Shown: in pieces, positions 14,007 to 20,535 of the stretch | Numbering within the stretch: the first letter of the stretch is position 1 | Layout: each line of letters opens with the position of its first letter | NCBI GenBank assembly: GCA_038244055.1 | Contig: JBBRTW010000054.1 | Location: 1-22,835, forward strand | Length of the DNA: 22,835 nt | Direction: 5' to 3' | Source of the DNA: DASPKW01 sp038244055 | GTDB lineage: Bacteria; Planctomycetota; Phycisphaerae; Tepidisphaerales; Tepidisphaeraceae | Made by a program: the position numbers and the translations under genes | The notes under the pieces: model-generated | What the model was told of the DNA's origin: nothing | Database searches by the model: none | Seen by the model: the letters and a program-made list of their open reading frames with translations, nothing else

Positions 14007-14867
14007 ATGAGACGCTACCGAATTTGTTTTCTCGCGTTGCTGCTCGGGCCGCTTCCCGCACTGGCGGCGTCCGAATCCGACATGAACGCCAAATGCGCGG
14101 ATCTGCTGGCCAAGTGGAAGGATCGGTTCGCGGAGGAAAAGATGACGGCCGTGATCGCGCCGCCGTTCGTGATCGCGGGGACGGGGGATGCGGATCGGGT
14201 GAATGCGTATCGCGATCGCACGATCCTGTCGGCCGCCAAATGTCTGCAAACGCAGTTCTTTAAGAAGCACCCGGCCGAGCCGGTGATGATTCTGCTGTTC
14301 GAGTCGGCCGAGCCGTATAAGCGGCTGGCGAAGAAATGGTTCGACGATGATGACGTGCCGTATTACGGGTTTTTCCGGCACGACAACATCATGCTGATGA
14401 ATGTCGGCACGGGGACGGGAACGCTGGTGCATGAACTGACTCATGCCCTGATCAAGCCGGATTTTCCGGAGGTGCCGAGCTGGTTCAATGAAGGTTTCGC
14501 GAGTCTCTACGAGCAATGTTCATTGGGCGCCGACAACACGATCAAAGGGCATGAGAACTGGCGACTGCCGGCGCTGCAGAAGGCGATCAAGGCGGACAAG
14601 CTGAGGCCGTTGTCGGAGCTGGTGGCCGACCCGGCATTCTATAAGCCTGAGATGGTGGGGCTGAATTACGGCCAAGCCCGCTACCTGATGTTCTATTTGC
14701 AGGAGAAAAAGCTATTGGCGCCCTACTACACGCAGTTTCGGGATCATTACAAAGAGGACCCGACCGGGCTGGAGTCATTGAAGAAAATCATCGGCCCGCA
14801 ATCGCTGGAGGCGTTCGAGAAGGACTGGCGGGCGTGGGTGATGACACTGGAGTTTCCACCGAGATGA
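14007..14867 (+). CDS. Exported gluzincin metalloprotease-like protein
   Basis: The 286-residue product has a Sec signal peptide (MRRYRICFLALLLGPLPALA, cleavage near residue 20). It carries the zinc-protease motif HELTH (142-146) with a likely third ligand E162 in SWFNEGFASLYE, the arrangement of the peptidase MA / gluzincin clan. The rest is helical with DYGQ-like and FYLQEKKL segments found in related DUF1570-type proteins. It is predicted to act in the periplasm or outside the cell on an unknown substrate. No inhibitor or partner gene is adjacent. No strong ribosome-binding site precedes the ATG, but the signal peptide fixes the start well. Confidence 0.83.
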   Translation: MRRYRICFLALLLGPLPALAASESDMNAKCADLLAKWKDRFAEEKMTAVIAPPFVIAGTGDADRVNAYRDRTILSAAKCLQTQFFKKHPAEPVMILLFESAEPYKRLAKKWFDDDDVPYYGFFRHDNIMLMNVGTGTGTLVHELTHALIKPDFPEVPSWFNEGFASLYEQCSLGADNTIKGHENWRLPALQKAIKADKLRPLSELVADPAFYKPEMVGLNYGQARYLMFYLQEKKLLAPYYTQFRDHYKEDPTGLESLKKIIGPQSLEAFEKDWRAWVMTLEFPPR

Positions 14868-14904
14868 GGTCGCTGGGGCATCGGTGATTCGCCGATTGGG
14901 TTTA

Positions 14905-14926
14905 TCGGTGTTATATGAAACACCGA
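14905..14926 (+). other. 8-bp hairpin after the metalloprotease gene
   Basis: TCGGTGTT (14905-14912) pairs with AACACCGA (14919-14926) around ATATGA, 38 bases after the stop codon. There is no T-run, so termination is only a possibility. The rest of the gap to 15104 shows nothing else I can name. Confidence 0.4.
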
Positions 14927-15104
14927 GGTGCGGTTGAATGAGAGCGTTGGTGTAAATTTGCGCCCAACTTCAACACAATGCGCTTCGTCCTTGTATAGAG
15001 AAGCGACGGGCGGCATCGTTGCGGAGGTCGCGACGACAAGCCCCCTAAGTCCCACCTGTACAACCGTGACTCCATCAAAATTGCAGCGCGGTGAGGAGAT
15101 CCCT

Positions 15105-15425
15105 ATGCAGATGTTCGCGAAGTTTCTTGCGGTTCTGGCCATCGTCGGCTTTGTTTCGTTCACCCATGCGGCCGACAAGGGCACTAAGGCGGTGCGCGGC
15201 GTAATCGTGTCGATCGACACCACCGCCTTGACGATTACCCTCAAGGGTAAAGACGGTCCGCTTCCCCCGGTGACCTACACTGCCAAGACCACCGTCACCA
15301 TCGACGGCAAGGATGGGGCCCTCACCGATCTCAAGGCCGATATGCGGGTCCAGATCACTCCCGACGCCGCCGGCGTTGCGACCAAGATCGAGGTCAAGAC
15401 AGCCCCCCCCAAGAAGGCGAAGTAG
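15105..15425 (+). CDS. Small exported protein with beta-rich repeat (DUF5666-like)
   Basis: The 106-residue product has a signal peptide (MQMFAKFLAVLAIVGFVSFTHA, cleavage before ADKG). The mature domain is short and beta-rich: VRGVIVSIDTTALTITLKGK, VTYTAKTTVTIDGKDGALTDLKADMRVQIT, then a Lys/Pro tail (TAPPKKAK). This resembles the small OB-like DUF5666-type exported proteins, but the match is by pattern only. GGAG (15095-15098) is six bases before the ATG. A strong terminator follows at 15457. Confidence 0.75.
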   Translation: MQMFAKFLAVLAIVGFVSFTHAADKGTKAVRGVIVSIDTTALTITLKGKDGPLPPVTYTAKTTVTIDGKDGALTDLKADMRVQITPDAAGVATKIEVKTAPPKKAK

Positions 15426-15456
15426 TTCGTCCGCTTCAGGCTGCAAAATTTGAAAG

Positions 15457-15490
15457 CCCGCCGGGAATTTCCTGCCGGGTTTTCTTTTTT
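15457..15490 (+). terminator. Intrinsic terminator of the small exported protein gene
   Basis: CCCG...GGGA (15457-15466) pairs with the CCTGCCGGG side ending at 15479 with one mismatch and one G-T, followed by TTTTCTTTTTT (15480-15490). Confidence 0.82.
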
Positions 15491-15564
15491 GGTGGGGGCG
15501 TTGGCAAGGCGGACTCGTTTGCGGATGCGATTGGGCGATGGGTTGGGCCTTGCGGGGTGGGGCT

Positions 15565-15600
15565 GGATCCTTCGTCGGCGGAGCCGACTCAGGATGACGG
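15565..15600. repeat. Dispersed GATCCTTC...GGATGAC element, copy 2
   Basis: GGATCCTTC, a hairpin GTCGGC-GGA-GCCGAC (15574-15588), then CTCAGGATGACGG. It shares both ends with the element at 5601-5640 but has a different middle. Confidence 0.5.
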
Positions 15601-15615
15601 ATTGGTAGGCTTAGC

Positions 15616-15660
15616 GCTCTTCGCTCAGCACTCAGCACTCAGGACTCAGGACTCGAGACT
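15616..15660 (-). repeat. Heptamer array, unit ACTCAGG (minus strand GTCCTGA)
   Basis: GCTCAGC, ACTCAGC, ACTCAGG, ACTCAGG and ACTCGAG run in exact 7-base register from 15623 to 15657, with degraded units on the left. Read on the minus strand the array follows the folE stop codon TAA (15660-15662) with no gap. Confidence 0.82.
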
Positions 15661-16298
15661 TACTCTCCGTGCATCAGCGCCAGGATCTCCGCGCGGCTCG
15701 AGGGGTTTTCCTTGAAGATGCCGCGGAGGGCGCTGGTGACCATGATCGCGCCGGTTTTTTTAGCGCCGCGGATGGTCATGCAGGTGTGGGTGGCTTCGAT
15801 GACGCAGGCCGCGCCGATGGGGGCGAGTTCCTCCATCAGGGCATCGGCGATCTGGGTGGTGAGGCGCTCCTGCACCTGCGGCCGGCGTGCGAAGCCTTCG
15901 ACCAGGCGGGCGAGCTTGGAGAGGCCGACGACTTTGCCATCGGGAAGATAGGCCACATGCGCCTTGCCGGTGAAGGGGAGAAGATGGTGCTCGCAGAGGG
16001 AGTGGAACTGGATATCGCGCAGGAGGACGACTTCATCGTAGCGTTCGTTGAAGACGGTCTTGAGGTGGAGCTTGGGATCGGTGTGCAGGCCGGCCATGAG
16101 TTCGCCGTAGGCGCGGGCGACGCGATTGGGGGTTTTGATGAGTCCTTCGCGATCGGGGTCTTCGCCGACGGCGATGAGGATTTCGCGGATGGCGCGTTCG
16201 ATGCGCGGGACATCGACATGGGCGGGCTCGGGGGAGCCCGAGTCGTCATCGAGGTGGTCGTCGTAGGAAGGGGTTTTGATGAGCGGCGGTTTGGGCAT
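15660..16298 (-). CDS. folE: GTP cyclohydrolase I
   Basis: FolE converts GTP to 7,8-dihydroneopterin triphosphate, the first step of folate (and some queuosine/pterin) synthesis, as a cytoplasmic homodecamer with zinc. The 212-residue product has an acidic leader (DDHLDDDSGSPEPAHVD), then REGLIKTPNRVARAYGELMAGL, the zinc-site motif HSLCEHHLLPFTGKAHVAYLP (C102, H105), SKLARLVEGFARRPQVQERLT and EATHTCMTIRGAKKTGA (C173). These catalytic features are all intact. AAGGAC precedes the ATG at 16298; a longer in-frame start at 16415 has no family support. No other folate gene is nearby. Confidence 0.96.
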   Translation of the reverse strand: MPKPPLIKTPSYDDHLDDDSGSPEPAHVDVPRIERAIREILIAVGEDPDREGLIKTPNRVARAYGELMAGLHTDPKLHLKTVFNERYDEVVLLRDIQFHSLCEHHLLPFTGKAHVAYLPDGKVVGLSKLARLVEGFARRPQVQERLTTQIADALMEELAPIGAACVIEATHTCMTIRGAKKTGAIMVTSALRGIFKENPSSRAEILALMHGE

Positions 16299-16418
16299 GG
16301 GTGTCCTTGTGCTGGGCGGATTATAGGCGGAATCGTGGCGTGAGGTTAGGGGCGAGTTGCGGGTTGGGGGTGGGATTGAGAGAATGCAGGCCGAGCCAAG
16401 GGACGTAATGGTCATTCG

Positions 16419-17055
16419 ATGAGCCAGAAGAAGCCGAAAAAATCCGCGAAACGGTTGAATCGCAAGAGCTCCGCGCCGCCCGCGCGAAAGATCGTTCGGC
16501 GCGGTGATGGACGTAAGGTTCGGCGGCTGACGACGAAGTTGCCCACGAGCTACGCCTCGCTGCTGATCCCGCCATCCGCCTCTGGTACGCTCGACAAGCC
16601 GTCGCCAACGGGTGGTCGCGATCGATGCTGAATCACTGGATCGAATCGAAGCTGCACAAGCGATCGGGAAATGCGATCACCAACTTCGCGGCGACATTGC
16701 CGGCGGCGCAGTCGGATTTGGCAAAAGAGGTGATCAGGGATCCATATAATTTTGACTTCCTGACACTGGCCACAAATGCGGCCGAGCACGAATTGGAGAA
16801 GGGTTTGCTCGATCACATTTATCGGCCGCGGATGATCTGATGAGACATCCCGAGGATCGACCATCAATCGGCTTGATCCTGTGCAAGACGCGCAGCAAGG
16901 TGATCGCGGAATACGCCCTGCGCGATCTGGCCAAGCCCGTGGGCATAGCGCGGTATGTGACGAAACTGGTGGAATCGCTGCCGAATAATCTGCGAAAGAC
17001 TTTGCCGAGCGTGAAAGTGATTGAGGCGGAACTAAACAAGAACAAACCGCTTTAA
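16419..17055 (+). pseudogene. Remnant of a YhcG/DUF1016 PD-(D/E)XK nuclease with two internal deletions
   Basis: Three frames carry successive parts of one protein. Frame 16419 gives a Lys-rich start ending LPTSYASLL, the family's N-terminal entry. Near 16562 the frame switches to DPAIRLWYARQAVANGWSR, IESKLHKRSGNAITNF, LPAAQSDLAKEVIRDPYNFDFL up to LLDHI. Near 16818 it switches again to LSAADDLMRHPEDRPSIGLILCKTRSKVIAEYALRDL...KPVG...LPSVKVIEAEL. The helical N-terminal domain (around 100 codons) and the catalytic nuclease core (around 60 codons) are missing; sizes are estimated from memory of the family. The two later pieces overlap as ATGA at 16838-16842, which imitates a coupled gene pair. 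YhcG-type proteins are mobile accessory nucleases. Confidence 0.8.
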
Positions 17056-17199
17056 GACACATCCCATGTGCGTTCTGGAGGTGGGATTCTTTTCAATGGC
17101 GTTGCGAGGGCGTATAACTCCCGTTTCCACGGTGGAGCAACGTTAAACGGCGCAGGAACAGTCGACCCATCGGGGTCATCTCTGATTCGAGGAGCAACC

Positions 17200-18630
17200 A
17201 TGAGTCGTCGCGTATCTCGTCGTCGGTTTATGCATGGGTTGGCGGGTGTGGCCGGGGCGACATTTGCCGGGCCCTACATCATGCGGGCGGCCGAACCGAA
17301 CAAGGACAAGGTTCGCATCGCCTACGTCGGCACCGGGGGGCAGGCGGGGGCGCATACGCCGCTGTGCGAGCCATCGGACAAAAAGAACGACATCACCAAG
17401 AACAACTGGTGTGCCGCCTACACTGATGTGGATCCCAAGCGCTACGGCAAGCTCGCGACCTGGGCGCCCAATGCCAAGGCTTACACCGACTATCGCAAGA
17501 TGCTCGATGCGCATCTGAACGAAGTCGATGCGGTCTGCGTGACGGTGCCCGATCACAATCATGCCTGCGCCTCGGCGATCGCGCTGCGGGCGGGCAAGGC
17601 GGTTTATACCGAAAAGCCGCTCACCTGGAGCGTGGCCGAGGCGCGGGCGCTGGCGGAACTGGCGGCCGAGAAAAAGGTGCCGACGCAGATGGGGAACATG
17701 GGGCATTCCAACGAGGGCAATCGGCTGGTGGTGGAATGGGTGCAGGGGGGTGTGATCGGGGATGTGACGGAGGTGCATACGTGGACCAATCGGCCGGTCT
17801 GGCCGCAGGGGATCGTCAAGCGCCCGGAGACCAAGCCGGTGCCGGCGAATCTGGATTGGGATAGCTGGATCGGGCCCGCGCCATTCCGTGATTATCACGA
17901 TGGGCTGCATAGCTTCGCCTGGCGCGGGTGGTTCGATTTTGGATGCGGGGCGGTGGGGGATATGGGATGTCATACATGGGATTGCGTGTTCTGGGCGCTG
18001 CGGCCGGATTTCCCGGAGCGGGTGCAACTGCTCAAGATCGTCGGCAAATCGACGGAGACATTCCCCAAGCAGAGCATGACCCGCTGGGATTACCCCGCCA
18101 AGGGGAAGCGGCCGGCGTTCAAGGCGTTCTGGTACGAGGGCGGGATGAAGCCCGAAGCGCCGGAAGAATTCATGAGCGATCCGACCCGGCAGACCAAGGA
18201 TAAAGAAGGCAACCCGGCCAAGCCGAAGCTTCCGGGATCGGGCACGATCTTCATCGGCACCAAAGGCAAGCTGCTGGTGGAAGGCGATTACGGCGATTCG
18301 CCGAGGCTGATCCCCGAATCATTCATGAAGGAAACGCAGCGCCCCGCCAAGAGCATCCCGCGCTCGCCGGGGCATAAGCAGGAGTGGCTACTGGCGATTC
18401 GCGGCGACAAGCCGTGGGATTTCCCCGGATCGCATTTCTCCACTTACGCCGGCCCGCTGACGGAGAACATGCTCCTGGCGGCGATGGCGATTCGCAACGG
18501 CGAGGAAGGCTTTACGATTGAATGCGATGCGGAGAAGCGGCTGATCAAGACCAAGTCGGTGCTGGAATGGGCCAACCGGGAGTATCGGAAAGGTTGGCCA
18601 CAGGTGACGCCGACGAGCGCGATTAGTTGA
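17200..18630 (+). CDS. Tat-exported Gfo/Idh/MocA-family oxidoreductase (paralogue 1)
   Basis: This is a predicted NAD(P)-dependent dehydrogenase acting on a sugar, inositol or related polyol; the substrate is unknown. The 476-residue product begins with a twin-arginine signal (SRRRFMHGLAGVAGATFAGP), so the folded enzyme is probably exported or membrane-held. The Rossmann motif VRIAYVGTGGQAGAH follows near residue 36, then VPDHNHACA and the catalytic-type EKPLTWSVAEARALAELA. The C-terminal domain has WRGWFDFGCGAVGDMGCHTWDCVFWAL. GAGGAG (17189-17194) is five bases before the ATG, which excludes the in-frame start at 17068. It is more similar to paralogue 3 than to paralogue 2. Confidence 0.92.
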   Translation: MSRRVSRRRFMHGLAGVAGATFAGPYIMRAAEPNKDKVRIAYVGTGGQAGAHTPLCEPSDKKNDITKNNWCAAYTDVDPKRYGKLATWAPNAKAYTDYRKMLDAHLNEVDAVCVTVPDHNHACASAIALRAGKAVYTEKPLTWSVAEARALAELAAEKKVPTQMGNMGHSNEGNRLVVEWVQGGVIGDVTEVHTWTNRPVWPQGIVKRPETKPVPANLDWDSWIGPAPFRDYHDGLHSFAWRGWFDFGCGAVGDMGCHTWDCVFWALRPDFPERVQLLKIVGKSTETFPKQSMTRWDYPAKGKRPAFKAFWYEGGMKPEAPEEFMSDPTRQTKDKEGNPAKPKLPGSGTIFIGTKGKLLVEGDYGDSPRLIPESFMKETQRPAKSIPRSPGHKQEWLLAIRGDKPWDFPGSHFSTYAGPLTENMLLAAMAIRNGEEGFTIECDAEKRLIKTKSVLEWANREYRKGWPQVTPTSAIS

Positions 18631-18645
18631 TAGGCGGTGGCAGTT

Positions 18646-18740
18646 GACCGCGGAAGAATCAATTGCGGAATGTCGATTGCGGATTGTGGATTGAATCGCG
18701 GTTCGTCAATCCGCAATCGGCAATCCGAAATCCGCAATGT
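18646..18740 (+). repeat. Inverted heptamer array, unit ATTGCGG / CCGCAAT
   Basis: AATGTCG, ATTGCGG, ATTGTGG, ATTGAAT on the left are answered by CAATCCG, CAATCGG, CAATCCG, AAATCCG on the right. GATTGCGGATTG (18675-18686) and CAATCCGCAATC (18707-18718) are a perfect 12-base inverted repeat. The array begins about 15 bases after the paralogue 1 stop, after a TAGGCGG-like remnant. Confidence 0.75.
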
Positions 18741-18800
18741 GAAGGCTTGTAATTTCCTCGCGATGGAAAGAGGATATCCATCGCCATAAGTCTGAAAAAC

Positions 18801-18850
18801 CCGGCGGGCCGGACAACAATTCAGCCCGTCCTTGTTATTTGTAGTGAAGG
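18801..18850 (+). promoter_or_regulatory. Leader element shared with paralogue 3 (possible promoter)
   Basis: CAACAAT (18814-18820), 13 bases with GCCCG in the middle, then GTTAT (18834-18838). The same words with the same spacing occur before paralogue 3 at 20438-20462. It lies 104 bases before the start of paralogue 2. Confidence 0.4.
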
Positions 18851-18937
18851 TCGATGGGGTGGTGCGTGAAGGCCTTCAGCGATGTTTCGATCGAACAGTG
18901 CATTATCCGGCGACGGCCGGATTGGAGATGAACGAGT

Positions 18938-20350
18938 ATGTCTAAGAATCGGGTATCGCGTCGTCGGTTTATGCATGGTCTGGCGACGGTCGCCGGGGCC
19001 AGTTTTGTCGGGCCGGCCATTTTGCGCGCGGCCGAGGTGAATGTCGAAAAGATTCGCATTGCATCGGTTGGCTGCGGCGGCAAGGGCGGCAGCGATGTGG
19101 ATCAGGCCTCGCAGGCCGGCGCTGAAATCGTCGGGCTGTGCGATGTGGATTCGAACACGCTGGCCGGCAAGGCCAAGAAGTTCCCCAACGCCAAGACCTT
19201 TGCGGATTTCCGCAAGATGCTGGCGGAGCTCGATAAGTCGATCGATGCGGTCACCGTATCGACGCCCGATCACCTTCACGGGCTGATCGCCGGCACCGCC
19301 CTCAAGATGGGCAAGCACGTCTACTGCCAGAAGCCGTTGACGCAGACGGTTTTCGAAGCCCGCGCACTGCGTAAGCTCGCCAAGGATAAGAAGGTCGCCA
19401 CGCAGATGGGCAACCAGGGCAGCGCCGGGCCCGGCCTCCGCCGCGCCGTCGAGGTGATTCACGCGGGCTTGATCGGCCCGGTCAAGGAAATTCACGTCTG
19501 GTCGAATCGCCCGATCTGGCCGCAGGGCATTACCCGCCCCGAAGGCTCGGATCCGGTGCCCCCGAATCTGAACTGGGATCTCTGGCTCGGGCCGGCCAAG
19601 GAGCGCCCGTACAAGAAGGACGTCTACGCTCCGTTCAAGTGGCGCGGCTGGCGCGATTTCGGCACCGGCGCTCTGGGCGACATGGCTTGCCACACGGTCA
19701 ACATGCCCTTCCGCGCGGTCAAGCTCGGTTATCCGAACGTCGTCGAACTGGAGAAGGCTTCGCAGCTCTTCCCCGAGACGTTCCCCAAGAGTTCGCGGAT
19801 TCGCTTCGAGTTCCCCGAGCGCGATGGCCTGCCGGCCACCAAGTTCTGGTGGTACGATGGCACCCCCGATGGCGCGGAAACGCTCCGTCCCAAGCCGGAA
19901 CTGACCACCGAAATCGTGGCCATGAAGGGCAAATTGCCGGGCAGCGGCGCGCTGCTGATCGGCGAGAAGGGCAAGATCTTCTCCCCCGATGACTACGGCT
20001 CGCAGTTCTACGTCATGCTCAACGACGAGAAGAAGTACATGGGCAGCGGCAACCACGAAGCCACCAAGGCGATCCCGCAGAACTTCGTCAAGCCGCTCGA
20101 TGACAAGAACAACGATCTGTCGATGAAGCTCGAATGGTTCAACATGATCAAGACGGGCGCTCCGTGCTACTCGAACTTCGAGATCGCGGCCTACCTGACC
20201 GAGATCATCCTCCTCGGCTGCATCGCCCTGAACGTGGGCGAAGGCGTCAAGATGGATTGGGACGGCCCGAACATGAAGTCGCCCAATTGCCCGCAGGCGG
20301 CGCAGTTCGTGAAGCGCGAGGCGCGGCCGGGTTGGGAACTGACTCTGTGA
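18938..20350 (+). CDS. Tat-exported Gfo/Idh/MocA-family oxidoreductase (paralogue 2)
   Basis: The 470-residue product has the same twin-arginine leader as its neighbours (SRRRFMHGLATVAGASFVGP) and a Rossmann motif IRIASVGCGGKGGSD. It differs in key places: TPDHLHG instead of PDHNHA, and CQKPLTQT instead of EKPLTWS, so glutamine replaces the usual glutamate before the conserved Lys-Pro. It lacks the KPEAPEEF insertion of paralogues 1 and 3 and has its own C-terminal part (WFNMIKTGAPCYSNFEIAAYLTEIILLG). Substrate and cofactor preference are probably different. GGAG (18924-18927) is ten bases before the ATG. A five-codon reading frame (ATG 18928, stop 18943-18945) overlaps the start. Confidence 0.92.
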   Translation: MSKNRVSRRRFMHGLATVAGASFVGPAILRAAEVNVEKIRIASVGCGGKGGSDVDQASQAGAEIVGLCDVDSNTLAGKAKKFPNAKTFADFRKMLAELDKSIDAVTVSTPDHLHGLIAGTALKMGKHVYCQKPLTQTVFEARALRKLAKDKKVATQMGNQGSAGPGLRRAVEVIHAGLIGPVKEIHVWSNRPIWPQGITRPEGSDPVPPNLNWDLWLGPAKERPYKKDVYAPFKWRGWRDFGTGALGDMACHTVNMPFRAVKLGYPNVVELEKASQLFPETFPKSSRIRFEFPERDGLPATKFWWYDGTPDGAETLRPKPELTTEIVAMKGKLPGSGALLIGEKGKIFSPDDYGSQFYVMLNDEKKYMGSGNHEATKAIPQNFVKPLDDKNNDLSMKLEWFNMIKTGAPCYSNFEIAAYLTEIILLGCIALNVGEGVKMDWDGPNMKSPNCPQAAQFVKREARPGWELTL

Positions 20351-20356
20351 TGCGTT

Positions 20357-20382
20357 GAAAACTAGAAACTAAAAACTTAAGG
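20357..20382 (+). repeat. AAAACTA-type repeat, copy 2
   Basis: GAAAACTA, GAAACTA, AAAACTT, AAGG lie six bases after the paralogue 2 stop codon and abut its terminator stem. It has the same length as, and differs at only a few bases from, the element at 4412-4437. Confidence 0.75.
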
Positions 20383-20417
20383 CTGCGAGCGCTGTTGGGC
20401 GCTCGCAGCTTTTGTTT
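20382..20417 (+). terminator. Intrinsic terminator of paralogue 2
   Basis: GCTGCGAGCGC (20382-20392) pairs perfectly with GCGCTCGCAGC (20399-20409) around TGTTGG, followed by TTTTGTTT. Confidence 0.92.
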
Positions 20418-20420
20418 GCG

Positions 20421-20470
20421 CCGGCGGGGGTGCGGGGCAACAATCGTGCCCGGCGTCGTTATGTAAGGTA
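20421..20470 (+). promoter_or_regulatory. Leader element shared with paralogue 2 (possible promoter)
   Basis: CAACAAT (20438-20444), 13 bases containing GCCCG at the same offset, then GTTAT (20458-20462), as at 18814-18838. It lies just after the terminator of paralogue 2 and 78 bases before the start of paralogue 3, where a promoter is needed. Confidence 0.4.
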
Positions 20471-20535
20471 GTCGCGGCCGGCAGTTGCCGATGGGTCGCG
20501 ACATCGCTGGCAATAGCCTTTTGGAGATGAACTTC

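Noticed and set aside
16625..17055. Two-gene toxin-antitoxin-like pair with ATGA overlap
   Set aside because: Both pieces align in order with blocks of one YhcG/DUF1016 protein, so a deleted gene explains them better.
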